DNA of 64,000 bases from Agaricus subrufescens. Lineage: Eukaryota > Basidiomycota > Agaricomycetes > Agaricales > Agaricaceae. A model generated the notes under the pieces. The model was not told the DNA's origin. It saw only the letters and a list, made by a program, of their open reading frames with translations, and did no database searches. Of this stretch, positions 42,517-54,894 are shown piece by piece. The position numbers were made by a program, and so were the translations under genes. Numbering within the stretch: the first letter of the stretch is position 1; each line of letters starts with the position of its first letter. The DNA lies in NCBI GenBank assembly GCA_029945375.1, contig JAQOTE010000017.1:124001-188000 (forward strand), written 5' to 3'.

Positions 42517-44475
42517 GACTCGTGGCTGCTCTCGTTATCATAACTTATTGGCTATATCCAATTGAAGAATTTTCATTATATCCAATGAACGACTGCAACT
42601 TACGGTTATGATATATCCAGTCTATGTTTTCATTATTCCGCTGTTTTTGAGATTGGAGGTTTCATAATATGCCAGTCCAATATATTATCAATACTATACT
42701 TATACACTGGCAATATCATTCTTGGTTTATACTACTATTGTTAAATCTGACTGGATGTTTCATTCTAGTCAGTTGGCAATCTCATTCTACTGGTTCTTGG
42801 GTGATATTGCATTTTCATTACTATGTCTAGAGATTTTCATTTTGTTTTTCATTATTATATCAGCGGATATTTCATAAAATCCTGTGATTGGTGTTTCTAC
42901 ATTTGGTAGTAGCTTTCATACCCCAATTGTTTTCATTCTATATAATGGGCAGTTTCATTGCTGAACTTCACATTTTCATTGTTGTGACTAAGAATTTTCA
43001 TTAGAAACATTGGGCATTTTCATTATTATACCATGGAGATATTATTGCCAGGTATTGGCATTTTCATACCTGCCTGTGTACATTCTCATTTCCACTTATT
43101 GGGGTTTTCATTGTATGCAATTGATAGTTTCAATCTTATACAAGGGCAGTTTCAATGCTCCACTTTGGTATTTTTATTCTTGTCTGGGGTTTTCATTATA
43201 TCCAATTGATAGTTTCAATCTTGTGCAATAGCAATTTCATTGCTGAATTTTGGCATTTTCATTATTGTGACTTGGAGTTTTCATTAGAAAACTTTGGCAT
43301 TTTCATTATTACCCCATGGAGGTATTATTGCTAGCTATTGGCATTTTCATACCTACCTGTGCACATTCTCATTTCCACTTGTTGGGATTTTCATTGTATA
43401 CAATTGATAGTTTCAACCTTATACAATGGCAATTTCATTGTTGTACTTTGGGATTTTTATTCTTATGGTCTGGGGTTTTCATTATTGCACCATGGGTGTT
43501 TCATTCCCAACAATTGGTGTTTTCATATTTACCTTGTTGGAATTTTCATTGCATGCAATTGATAGTTTCAATCTTATTCAATAGCAGTTTCATTGCTTAC
43601 TTTGGCATTTATTCTTGTGGTCTAGGGTTTTCATTATTGCACTATGGATGTTTCATTCCCAACAATTGGTGTTTTCATATTTACCTTTTTGGAATTTTCA
43701 TTGCATGCAATTGATAGTTTCAATCTCATTCAATGGCAGTTTCATTGCTGCACTTTGGCATTTTTATTCTTGTGGTCTGGGGGTTTTCATTATTGCACTA
43801 TGGATGTTTCATTCCCAACAATTGGTGTTTTCATATTTACCTTGTTGGAATTTTCATGCATGCAATTGATAGTTCAATCTTATTCAATGGCAGTTTCATT
43901 GCTGCACTTTGGCATTTTATTCTTGTGGTCTGGGGTTTTCATTATTGTACCACATGTTTCATTCCCAACAATTGGTGTTTTCATATTTACCTTGTTGGAA
44001 TTTTCATTGCATGCAATTGATAGTTTCAATCTTATTCAATGGCAGTTTCATTACTGCACTTTGGCATTTTTATTCTTGTGGTCTGGGGTTTTCATTATTG
44101 CACTATGGGTGTTTCATTCCCAACAATTGGTGTTTTCATATTTTACCTTGTTGGAATTTTCATTGCATGCAATTGATAGTTTCAACCTATTCAAGGGCAG
44201 TTTCATTGCTGCACTTGGCATTTTTATTCTTGTGGTCTGGGGTTTCATTATTGCACTATGGATGTTTCATTCCCAACAATTGGTGTTTTCATATTTACCT
44301 TGTTGGAATTTTCATTGCATGCAATTGATAGTTTCAATCTTATTCAATGGCAGTTTCATTGTTGCATCCTGAAGGTTTCATTATCATGCATTGGCATTTT
44401 CATTAGAGCTACTTGCATCCATATCATCTATACTACTACTAATAGATGTTATGTTGAACATATCATAAGCTAGAT
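42517..44475 (+). repeat. KDZ1 left terminal repeat: TTTCAT-rich satellite
   Basis: TTTCAT or TTTTCATT recurs about every 10-30 bp throughout. The inner 900 bp is a tandem array of roughly 150-156-bp units; GCATGCAATTGATAG marks six of them (near 43553, 43703, 43857, 44008, 44165, 44315). Long ORFs across it are products of the repeat and not genes. Confidence 0.9.
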
Positions 44476-44491
44476 AGATATTCCTCATCCT

Positions 44492-47400
44492 TTATTTAGG
44501 AAGAGAGTTGAGAATCCTTACAAGAACCCAATTAACATCACCCAAAATAACCTCTAACTCTGACATCAAAGCTGGTGTCACAGCATGATGTGCCCACCAT
44601 GCCAATGCTATGATAATAATAAAAAAGCCATTTGGGCCTGAACGTCTTAGAGAAGACCAATCAACATTCTCAGAAATATCCTGAGTCAATTGACCATCCT
44701 CTAGCACACGTTCAGATGGCTGAAGTAACTTCCACCACTTACAAAATGCCACCTTATAGTCACTAATGATAATTTTGGGAATAATTGCCAGTTTGCGAGC
44801 ATTTTTGATCCAGATCCCCACTTGGGGTGGCCGCCCTGCACAATTGAGGTTCTAGGATTCTTAGATCAATGAATAATACCTCAAAAAAAAGACACTTACT
44901 CTCCCTCTACTACAAATGACTTCTAGTTGAAGCCAATTCTCCACAAGTGCTGACCAGAATTGGGAGCCACTGCCCACAGTCTTGAAAAACTGTTTAGCAT
45001 CACAAGCAAATGAAGGAAGTGAATTAACACATTCATCAGGAACTGAAGTAGTAATTGTTGAGATCAATCCTAACTTTGAAATGGAATGCAAACCTTTGCC
45101 ATGGATACTAATCATGGGATCAGCAGTAGTCACAGCTGTCCCATCCATCGGATCATCCCGAGATTCAGCAGGAGAAATGTGGTCTTCATTCGAAGTTAGA
45201 GGATATATTGTAATACCTTTTAACGGACATACCTTCGGTAGAATCCTTAGATGGTCCTTTAGCCACGTCCTCAGACATTACTCTAGCAGCCTCACCGGGG
45301 TCAGATGGAGGTGTAAGAGTAGCTATGCTACCTGTCAGACCACCCAGAAGTTGTGCAGGAGGTGCAAACGGGAGTGATGGACCATCATCTGTAAGTACAT
45401 ATAGTGTAGATATAATGAACGTAGGAATGGGGGACAATAATTTAACGTACCATTGGCCAAGCCCTCAGACGACACTCTTACAGTCTCACCAGGGGCAGAC
45501 GGAGGCATAAAATCTATTACACCATCCAGCGGACCATCTTGCACTTGCGCAGATGTGGGTGACAGTGATACACCGCCCTCTGCATGTACATGTGTTATAG
45601 ATACGACGAATGCAGTGGGAGACAATTGATTGACGTACCTTTGGCCATGCCCAGAGATGACACTCTCACAACCTCATTGAGGTCAGATGGAAGCATGAGA
45701 TCCGTTGCGCCATCCAGCGAACCATCTTGCACTTGTGCAGATGGGGGTGTGGGTGATATGCCGCCTTCTGTAACTATGTGTGTTTTAGATATGACGAACG
45801 CAGGAATGAAGGACCACCAAGTAAGGTACCTTTGGCTGTGTTCTCAGATGACAATCTGGCAGCCTCACCGGGGTCAGATTGAGGCGTCAGAGTAATTGTG
45901 CCGCCCATCAAAACATCCTGAAGTTGCGCAGGAGATGGAGATGTGCGCATGAGTGACGTGGCATCTTCTGTAAGCCCGCACGTTGTAGCTGACGTGGACG
46001 GGGGTGCGGTGTTGCCTTCTGTAACCGTAGACGGTGCACCTAAGCCTCCTGCGACGCCTTCGCTGTCGTTCTGTGCCGTGGTCCCATCAGAAGTAGACCT
46101 ATAATAAAATTTCGAGTCAGCGAGACAATTACAATGCGTGCTCCAAAACTTACCGAAGTTTATACCTCTTCATGGGCCGCTCATCCCCAGAGCCAGAAGG
46201 GACCTCATCAGGGCTTGAAAACATCAGCCAAGCCTGACGCTTCAGTATAAACCAAAATCACGCACCTCAATTTGTTCCCTCCCTTCTCAGCTCCCTTCTT
46301 CCTCTTCATAGTCTTGATTTCCTTCTTTTCATTCGCCATCACGTCCTTCATTGATGGAATGCCCATCGAGGTAAAGATTTGCTTGATCTCGGCAATGTTT
46401 GCCTCTCTCTGGAGCTCGTACTCAGAAAGCGGAGGGGGCATTTGCTTGCCAGAGCGAGCCACCGGCTGCTTCTTCTTTGGCGAAGGATCGTGGCTTTGCA
46501 CATTGCTGTCACAGGACGGAGCTGGGTCTGGAGGTGCGGAGGTAGGAGAAGCAACAGAGTCATGGCGTGAGAAGTTGGCTGATACAATCTGATCAGCATT
46601 ATCATGTTGGATATAACTATGACTTACGATATGCTGCGCGGATGAACTTGTCCCAACGCTGGGCTTGTTCCTGGTACAGCTCTTTGCCAAGATAAGTCTC
46701 AAAATCCAATTCGGACTCCTCGGCATCGCCGTTCACTCTATCAGAAAAAGCGGTGAGTGTTCGCAGGCCTATGCAACACGAAGTTTACTTACATCAACGA
46801 CCTAAGCATCCCATCGCGGTGGTCGGGGCCACCAGCTAAAATAGTGAAAACCCATCCTGTCTTTTTGTGCAGAGACTTGACACAAGACGAAAGGGTGTTC
46901 ACTAGCAAAGCGATATTCCTAGCAGTAAAGGTGAGTTCAAACTTCTGAGACACGTGTCAACACTCACTTCTGTTGCCCTTCTTCATCGGTATCCTCATCT
47001 GGGTCAACTTTCTTAGCTTGGCGTTCATTACGGACGCGCTCCTTGACCTCCTCCGTCTCCTTATCAAACTCTTGTTGAACCACCTCATTGGAAACTTTCA
47101 TCCTTTCTTGCTTCGTCAACTTCGTCTTTTCACCCCCGCTGGACTCGAGGAATTTTGCGTAGGCCACCTCAACAAGAGCCTTCAACTTGGGCTCCCAGTA
47201 AAGGCTGTGGTAGACCTGGTAGACCGAAGGAAGTCTGGCCTTCCTGCGAAGCTCGATTGTCTGTCGAGATGTTGATTCCCGGGTGTTGTTGTAGAACCAC
47301 GCCCTCAGTCGCTGTATAAAGTGTGTTAGACAGAACACGGTGAGTTCATGATGTTCTTACTGTGCCCATTGCCGCGCGTTTGGATGCCAGGGCCTTCACT

Positions 47401-47588
47401 TTGTCACCCTCGTGATCGCGTAGTTCCTCCTCGCCCAGTTTGTTGAGGTCGAATTCTTCCATAAACTCGATGGCCACGCGCGCCTTGAATTGCCTGGTAG
47501 TGCCATCGGATTGGGCTTTCACCCAGCTAGCATGGCGTGCTTCGAGCCATTCACGTTGTGCAGGAGTAGTCCACTGAGCGCGTGTCAT
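44492..47588 (-). CDS. KDZ1 accessory gene, about 12 exons, function unknown
   Basis: Exons, 5' to 3': 47588-47361, 47311-46968, 46918-46793, 46737-46628, 46578-46266, 46213-46154, 46098-45830, 45773-45639, 45579-45451, 45388-45233, 45183-44900, 44835-44492. Borders are GT-AG. The last junction does not join in phase in my reading, so a border is off or the gene has an indel. The start has the helical block RLRAWFYNNTR, followed by LNIALLV-like and KTGWVFTILAGGPDH. The middle is Lys/Pro-rich, then four related exons. The C-terminus has FCKWWKLLQP and GFFIIIIALAWW. It resembles, from memory, a large uncharacterised Agaricomycete family. KDZ2 carries a homologue. It is divergent from the transposase. 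Confidence 0.7.
45233..46098 (-). repeat. Four tandemly duplicated exons in the accessory gene
   Basis: Exons 7 (3' part), 8, 9 and 10 encode related segments: each has a Ser/Pro start, a DG or GG core, a PPS/TPQS element, then GEAAR or GETVRVSSE and an end in AKG or ANG, followed by a GTAC donor in most. Exons 8, 9 and 10 are 135, 129 and 156 bp, all multiples of three, so units can be gained or skipped without shifting the frame. Confidence 0.75.
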
Positions 47589-47814
47589 GGTTATTGAAAA
47601 AGCCTAGGAAAAATGAAAATATCGACGAGGGTACGTATCTCCATTTACAGGTTACCCGTGCCGTGTTGAATATAAGAGGTATAGACAATTTTACAACATC
47701 AAATGCTGAGCTGCGGGTTTGTCTTTTTTGTTGTATGACTTCTTGTGGCCATGAACGACGCTAGCGAAACAGTCTCAGTGGTTGCCCAAGGCTCGCTCAA
47801 TCGAATTGTCCACC

Positions 47815-48062
47815 TCTGCCTTCTGGTTTTCAAGAACACGCGCGAGGCCTCCCACGACATTCTGGAACATAAAGGACACGCGCGACGCCTCCCATAACAT
47901 TCTGCAACATCAAGGACATGCGCGCTGCGTTCTCGTTTTCAAGAACACGCACGAGGCCTCCCACGACATTCTGCAGCATAAAGGACAAGTGCGAAGCCTC
48001 CTACAACATTGTGCAACATCGAGTACACGCGCGAGGGCCCCCCACAACATTCTGTAGCATCC
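47815..48062 (+). repeat. Tandem repeat, unit about 45 bp
   Basis: About five imperfect units sharing ACACGCGCGAGGCCTCCCA and ACATTCTGCAACATMAAGG, in the 5' flank of the accessory gene. Confidence 0.8.
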
Positions 48063-48339
48063 TGACTTACGCGATCGAAAGTGAAGGAAAACTCACAGAT
48101 GGTCTCGTCAACTTGCGCTCTTGCGCCCAATGGCGCCAGCGAGAGTGCTGTGGTGCCTTCATCAAATACTCCCATACATCTGCATTGGCACGTATAAAAG
48201 TCCTTTTGCTACGAATCGTCATCTTGTCGATAGTACAATTGTAACGTCACATGGATATAAAAAAAAATGGATCTTACGATCTCGCTTGAGTGATCATCAC
48301 GTGTGTAAGGGCGGGTTGAATCCGGGGAATAAATAGATT

Positions 48340-48880
48340 AGCCGAGAATCGGGCAGGAACCCTGGAACAAGGCGATATCACATGCTCCCCGTGCACGGCC
48401 GAGATGGCCGCTCATTGTGGATGGCTGTTGATTGTCATGTGAGACAGTGACAAGGATGACTTACCCACCGATTTCCCTCGCATCAAAATCGTTGGGACAG
48501 ATGATTGTTGCGCGAGACAATGACAAAGGCTACTTGCCCAACGTCTATACTCGCATCAAAATGCTTTGCGGGTCTATCCGCCCAACCAATGGTTTCCCAC
48601 GCGCACTCGGGAAGAAATAGACTAGCCGATGATGGGGGAGCCAGCCGATATCACATGCTTCCCGTGCACGGCCGAGATGGGCGCCCATTGTGTAAGACAG
48701 TAACAAGGGTGACTTGCCCATGGTTGCCTGTCGCATCAAAATCCTTTTGGCAGTTTATTGTTGCGTGAGACAATGACAAGGGCTACTTGCCCACCGTTTA
48801 CACTCGCATCAAAATCCTTTTCGGGCGTATCCCGCCCCATCAAGAGTTTCCCACGCATACCGACTGAATCCCTAACACTC
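48340..48880 (+). repeat. Tandem pair of about 270-290-bp units
   Basis: Unit starts near 48366 and 48645, each with GATATCACATGCT..CGTGCACGGCCGAGATGG, then GAGACARTGACAAGG and CTCGCATCAAAATC blocks. A third, inverted copy of the first 105 bp lies at 50115-50222 in front of the transposase gene. Confidence 0.8.
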
Positions 48881-50114
48881 GTTTTCCCGTCTCCTTGGAG
48901 AAATCTAGTGCTAAAACAGCCGTTGTACCATTGGATTGTATGTATGTATCTGTATAAGCACTGTATCTCGTACACATTCATGCATTAGGATTACATTACA
49001 CGACAAATGTCCCAGACACCTGATCTGAATAAAACACAGCTGCAGAGCATGTTTCCGAGTCAGTGCATAATCTAGTGAATGGATTCGATACATGGATATG
49101 GGATGGTCGTGTGAGTGGAAGGGCTTAGGCATACAAAAGTATAGGCTTACTGTGTCTAATTTACTAGAGTCGTGCTTTTGAAGAGGTAGCTTCGTATTTT
49201 TGGACTCATGTAGTGCGGCGCACAGCGTGGCTCCTATGCGCCTTTGAGCGCATAGTAGTTCTGTATGTTGTGAAAAAGAGATCTCGAGAAACAGACAAAA
49301 TCCGGATGAGATATTTCAATTCTTCATCAAATTGTACATCGATGACTTGTAGAACTCGACCCAGCTCGCATTTTGATAACCTTAGGTCTCTAAGTGGGAT
49401 TTAAAACCTATACGGTCATGTAGACATTGACCATGGCTTCCAAATACAAAAGGAATCTCGCAAATCAACCGGGAAATCAAAAAAGCATAGAGTGTGTACC
49501 ACAAAAGTGGGTGCTGATGCGAAACCCGCGAGACGAAATTATGCACGATATCAGTTCTTCAACAACCACATTGTTGTACAAATTTTGTTCCTCGGTCAAT
49601 TGTCGAGATTTTTTTTTCAGTTTAAAGCCCTCAATAATCCTTGTTCAGAAGTGTTAACTTTATATCGCAGCAGTCAGTATATGACCGTCGAAATGTAATT
49701 TTATTAAGGCTGCCTAATGATTGATGTCTAATGTCACAAAGAAGTGGTTATATCTCCTCCAGTTTTTGATCACACTCCGAGATTCTTCTTGTGTATAATA
49801 CCTCACACAAACGCGCACAGAGGCGCATTATACTGAGCGCGTGCGCCACAGTGCGTCAATTCATACATGCCCCGCCATCATTACAATTTGATACGACCGT
49901 AAACTACATAAATCACTTCTACCATAGCTTATATGATACTTACATTGCCGTGTACATACATAAATACTGACGACACATCCATAACGGTGATAGCTTGAGA
50001 GCATTATGCCCTCAAGGACGGTAGGAATGGGTGCTAGACGTTCAGAAAGTGTGCGTGGGAAGGTATTGATGCGGCTGGAATTCAGCCAAAAATGGAATCA
50101 GGCGCGAGCGCAAC

Positions 50115-50222
50115 AGTGGGCAGGCATCTCTTCTCATTGTCTCACGCAACAACTAAGTGCCATCGGTGATGAGCGGCCATCTCGGCCATGCGCTACAAGC
50201 ATGTGATATCGGCTTGTTCCTT
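50115..50222 (-). repeat. Inverted copy of the 48366 unit
   Basis: The reverse complement reads GGAACAAGCCGATATCACATG..GGCCGAGATGGCCGCTCAT..GTTGCGTGAGACAATGA, matching 48366-48460 and 48740-48780. The repeat thus points toward each gene from its own promoter side. Confidence 0.75.
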
Positions 50223-50359
50223 GTTCCATTCTCGGCCATCTCATTCCCTTCCGCATTTGAATCCCCGACGCATAAACTGTATATTCTATCAGCCACACTA
50301 TGATTACCTGACGATTACCTCATCACTCGAGACCCATCATGTCGATTCTTTCCCTTCCC

Positions 50360-50505
50360 CATTTTCAATCTCCGACTCGCGAACTGTACATTTTTATCAG
50401 CCACGTCATCACAGCGAACTTCGCAACTCCGCATTTTCAATCTCCGACCCACAAACTGTACATTTTTATCAGCCACGTCATCACAGCGAACTTCGCAACT
50501 TGAAG
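50360..50505 (+). repeat. Tandem duplication, unit about 73 bp
   Basis: Two units from CATTTTCAATCTCCGAC to GCGAACTTCGCAACT, nearly identical, about 700-850 bp upstream of the transposase start. Confidence 0.85.
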
Positions 50506-51221
50506 TCGCAGTCAGAATATATCTTAGCCTCCTTGATCATTAAGTAATGCTGAACATCCAGACTGATATTGCTGACGTGTTGACAAATTATAGAAACCTA
50601 ATGCGATGTTAAACACAGATTGAGTACTTGAACGTTGCTGGCAAGGGTTCACGAGGTTATTGAGACTGCGCAGGGTGCCCTCGAACACCAGGTTAACACT
50701 CCACACCAGGTGAACGCTGGGAGCCACCGAGGCCATCGCGTTATGCTGAATTGACATAGGAATTGAGAGAAGGTCACTAGGAGTCTTTAGACCTTCTCGC
50801 CGGCCTCATCAAGGCCAGAACGCAAAGATGGCGAGTTTGTGCAGGTCGCTCGCGAACGATACTCGAATGATAGCAGTTTGTTTGCCCTAGGACCGTCGAG
50901 TCAGAAGTGTCAGAGCCTCCGATGTGTTTAAGGGTGCGAAGAGCTCAGTTTTCTCTAAGGCCCAATTATTGGCGTTTTCATTTCTGCCAATCTTCTCGCT
51001 CTGGGAGTCAGGTGATTCAGAGTTCCAGCTCACTTCGACACCACTCTGACACCACATTCTGCACGCTACGCCATTGTCACCTGTCCAACATTCCTCAACT
51101 TGAGTTCACGACGTCACACGTGGTTTTCATCCAACTCCCCCCTAGCGTTGAGTCATTTACAACTTCTTTTTTCTTTCAAGGTCGCTGACATATAGCGAAT
51201 GTCCGGTTCATTTCTAGGCAC

Positions 51222-54200
51222 ATGTCAGATACAGGACAACCCAAACGACCGTCCTCTCCAGGTTCTGTAAGTCTGGAAGATGACAGAAGACCTGCCAAGA
51301 AGGAGAGAACTGCGCGCCGTGCAAAGGTCGACCATAAGGGCCGCGACCATAGACGTGTCACTTCCGTTCGCGTCAAGAGCAGTACAGGCGCTTATAGGTC
51401 ACGTAGGATGAAGGAGGAAAAGGTGGAACCCACGCTATCAGTACCTGTGGAGAATGGAGATACCAGCGAGGCGATTGGACCGGTGAGTACATGTGGCAGT
51501 TAGAAAGAGTAAAACGTCTCTGACAGTGGATAATTATCAGGCTAGTCCTTCATCCTGGGCCCCAAACGTTGACTCTGAAATCGCAACTGACAACCTGGAC
51601 GCGACAATCAGGCCTAAGAGAAAAAAAAACACCACGGCCGTAAGTGTGATATTAGGCTTTTTGTTCTTATTGACTTACTACGGAACGATGTCACTTAGAC
51701 AAAACTCCAAGATTGGTTAGCATACCGCGATTCCACCCTTGATGAACTTCTGCGGCTCGAAGGCCCAGCCGTACACCATGACTCCGATGGGCGCACCATG
51801 TGCTCCTTCTGCTCCTCAAGTGATGCGACGGGCAGTCTTTTTCAATGCGTGGATTGCATTCAAGGTGTCTCTAGCGTGATGTGTAGAGACTGCCTTCTGA
51901 AAGGCCATCAGCAGAACCCGCTACATCGTATAAATGTATTCAATCCCACCCCCATGCCAAACAACATACTAACACCAGCGTAGAAATGGACTGGAGTCTT
52001 TTTTATCAGTACTAGTCTTCGCGATGTGGGACTTCGTTGCCAGTTAGGCCATGCTGGCTCTCTCTGTCCTGACCCACGCCCGGGGCCATCCGACTTTGTG
52101 GTTTTCGACTCAAATGGATTTTCGCGAGTCAGCGTGGACTTCTGTGGCTGCACCAAATCACTTGGTGTCCCCCCTCGTGTTCAACTACTGCGGGCAGGAT
52201 GGTTCCCAGCTTCTTCTGAGCGACCTCGCACGGCATTCACCTTTAATGTCTTGAACGCATTTCATCAGCTGACCTTACAAGGAAAAACAACATTATACGA
52301 TTATTATCATTCCCTGACCTTTCAAACTGACAACTTGATGCTTGGGAAGCCTGCGGTACGTTCTCTAGATGCTGGACTATCAGGATATCCTTTATCTAAC
52401 CGTTGTCTCTTCAAGCATCGATACAAGGAGTTCCAACATGTGTTCCGTGTTTGGCGCCACCTGAAATCATTGAAGCAGGCAGGTCGAGCGCATGATCCAG
52501 AAGGTGTGGGGGCCACATCTAATGGTGAACTTGCTCTTGAATGTCCTGCTTGTCCGCATCCTACCAAAAACCTCCCCGAAAACTGGGAGAATTTCCCCCC
52601 CAATCTACGGTGAGTGTGATCCTTCATCAATTTGGGGTAGGTAATCATCCTATATGTAGATTCCTTTTTACGCTGTTCATAGCCCTTGATGCAAACTTCA
52701 AACTCAAGAACAAAGAACGTGGTATTCAAGATTTCGAGTTGGATCCTGGATTAGGCTGTTATGTCGAGCATGCCCCTTACCAGAAGCATATTTTGGGACA
52801 TGACACGGAAGCTGAGGTAGGTACAACTCACCTGCATGATATACAACCACTTAACAAACTTTTAGCTAAATTCATGTTCCTCGGATCATACAGCAATTGC
52901 AAGGGCTAATACGTCCATTCCAGGGTACTGTGTAAATGGTGTTGGNNNNNNNNNNNNNNNNNNNNNNNNNNNNNNNNNNNNNNNNNNNNNNNNNNNNNNN
53001 NNNNNNNNNNNNNNNNNNNNNNNNNNNNNNNNNNNNNNNNNNNNNAAATGCAGCTTCCAGATAATACTGTTGTGGATATTGGGATTCCCAGCTGGCATGT
53101 TAATGGTCATGGATCATTTTGTCGAGCAACCTATTCACTGAATCATATTTCGGGTGTTGGGCGGACTTGTGGAGAAGATATTGAGATAGGTTGGTCTCAT
53201 ACAAATGCACTTGGTCCTAGTGTCAGGGAGATGGGTCCAGCTATGAGACGTGAAACACTGAATTATCACTGGAATGGATGGAATTTCCGAAAATATGTGG
53301 GATTTCGTGAGTAGATTTATTTTTCACCTCTTAACTGCAAATCTGAGTTCATTATACAGGGAGTCTGTTTGCAAAGCGATTTGAAGATGCAGTTGTGATG
53401 AAGGATAAGCATGAAGCTAATCTGTCTCTTCTTTCATCAGGATTCTCAGAGGCAACACTTGCAAAATGGAGACGGATGGTTGATGATTGGGAGGATGAAC
53501 GTTCACAGTGGTCTCGGTCCAAGTTCACTCTTAGGCCATCAAAACCTAATCCATTTATGGAGCATGAGATATGTAAGTGGCTATCTATTATGACTAATCT
53601 CAACATTAATCCACTTTGTTTAGCCAAGTCAATTCAAGAGATTCGCTTGGAGTTAGCAAGAAAAGAAGCAGCTGATGCTACTCGGGGCGTTATCTCACCA
53701 CACAAGATTAGTATTGGTGATTTCATTATCAAGGGATTTGAGCTTGAAGAACAACAGTAAGTACACTTCTTTTTGGTGATCATATAATAACTAACTTGGT
53801 GATTTAGATTTAGGCTATTACAGGAGGCTTCATTGATAGGAAAACTTGATCCTACTACAAAACCAACAAAGAAGCAAGTTGATCTACAAGAAAAGCGTAA
53901 TACTCTTCATCATCGTATTGCCCAATGGCGGAAGATCCAATTGGATCATATGCCATTTCTTGGATCACAGCCAAGTATATCTGCCACTTTGGATATTGAT
54001 GACCAGGCAACAGGTGAAGCAGCAGAACTACTTCCTTTGTTTCTGCCACTTTCTGTTCCTTCAACCTTTCATAGTTTCCCTTCAATGAAGTTATTGATGG
54101 AAACAGAAGTTCAACTCCGTATTGGGCAGGCAGATGAAGCTCTTGAAACAATTCGCCGAAATCGTCGCACAATTACAAGTCTCACTATAGTCAAGCAGTT

Positions 54201-54852
54201 GAATATCTCAGGCACTGGCAACAAGCAAAATACTCGTATTCGTAATCTTTTTGATTGCTATAACCATCGCATTCAACTTGCAGCTAACATTTATCGACAT
54301 GCCCATCATTTGATAACCACCTTTCAACCTCATGACCCATCACTTCTTCGGCTCAAAAAGCTTGCTCCTGAAGACATCCGTGGACCAGGACGAGGGTCAG
54401 AAGAAAAGGAAGCTGCAGGAAGATATCAAATGTCTTGGATTTGGTTGGCAAGTAATAGCAGGCAAGCTTCTGATGAAGAGGATGAAGAATTTATTAGTTC
54501 AATGCAAGTTGAGTGGGTCAAAGCACTAGCAAGGAAGAACCGGTGGAATGAAGAATACTTGTTGATTCAAGAGGAAATGCGGCGCACAGTTGCTTATTTG
54601 GAATGGAAAGCAGAGTGGTGGATGGAACAGGCAACAAAAAGAAGGGTCGATGATCAGGGTTTGGCCCAGGGATTGCATGCATATGCTTATCAACAAGCAC
54701 ATTTGCAAGAGGCAATGGCAAAGAGCTGTGTCAAGAAATGGGTACCATTGTTGAAAATACATGGAGGAGATATAAACTGGGCAAGTAAGTATGAAGGTGA
54801 AGAAGGAGATGAGTTAGAAAAGGAGAGTGATGAAGAGTCTGAGGATGAGTAG
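51222..54852 (+). CDS. KDZ transposase with CxC2-type cysteine cluster
   Basis: Exons that join in frame: 51222-51482, 51541-51639, 51699-51935, 51984-52355, 52416-52609, 52660-52816, 52866-52945 (gap), 53046-53306, 53360-53572, 53624-53756, 53808-54852. The N-terminus is basic. The CxC2 cluster (CSFCSSSDATGSLFQCVDC, MCRDCLLKGHQQNPLHRI) is in exon 3. KDZ core motifs follow: QLGHAGSLCPDP, VDFCGCTKS, LRAGWFPAS, TFNVLNAFHQL, HRYKEFQHVFRVWRHL, FIALDANFKLKNK, DPGLG, then after the gap GVGRTCGEDIEIGWSHTN and RRETLNYHWNGWNFRK. The C-terminus is helical and ends in an acidic tail. KDZ proteins mobilise large eukaryotic DNA transposons. One exon is hidden by the N run; otherwise it looks intact. Confidence 0.88.
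52946..53045. other. Assembly gap (100 N) inside the KDZ transposase gene
   Basis: Separates the exon ending IPGYCVNGVG from the exon beginning MQLPDNTVVDIG. In KDZ proteins the missing part normally carries core catalytic-domain sequence, so the gap hides residues needed to judge activity. Confidence 0.95.
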
Positions 54853-54894
54853 GAGAGATTATAACTTAGTCAATTTGGCTGTAGTGTTTACAAT

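Larger units (their letters stand above)
47589..51221. promoter_or_regulatory. KDZ1 divergent intergenic region with repeats, no gene seen
   Basis: 3.6 kb between the two divergent genes, presumably holding both promoters. It contains several repeat families listed separately. The stretches 48990-49950 and 50560-51200 show no conserved frame; short ORFs there look accidental. Confidence 0.6.

Noticed and set aside
43010..44473. Overlapping long ORFs with repeating WNFH and CFIPNNWCFHIY-type peptides, and their mirror at 54897-56481
   Set aside because: They are translations of the 150-bp satellite in several frames at once; no frame is preferred and start/stop positions follow the repeat.
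47270..47311. WFYNNTR in the accessory protein as a homeodomain recognition helix (WFxNR)
   Set aside because: Only the short string is similar; the preceding helices and spacing of a homeodomain are not recognisable.
48340..48880. CRISPR-like array
   Set aside because: Two long imperfect tandem units in a eukaryotic transposon, with no short identical repeats and unique spacers.
48990..50000. Short ORFs between the KDZ1 genes
   Set aside because: All are under about 80 codons, without splice-linked partners or recognisable motifs.
44492..51200. Possible TET/JBP dioxygenase gene, known to travel with some fungal KDZ transposons
   Set aside because: No HxD..H dioxygenase motif or related sequence is visible on either strand; the accessory gene is of a different family.
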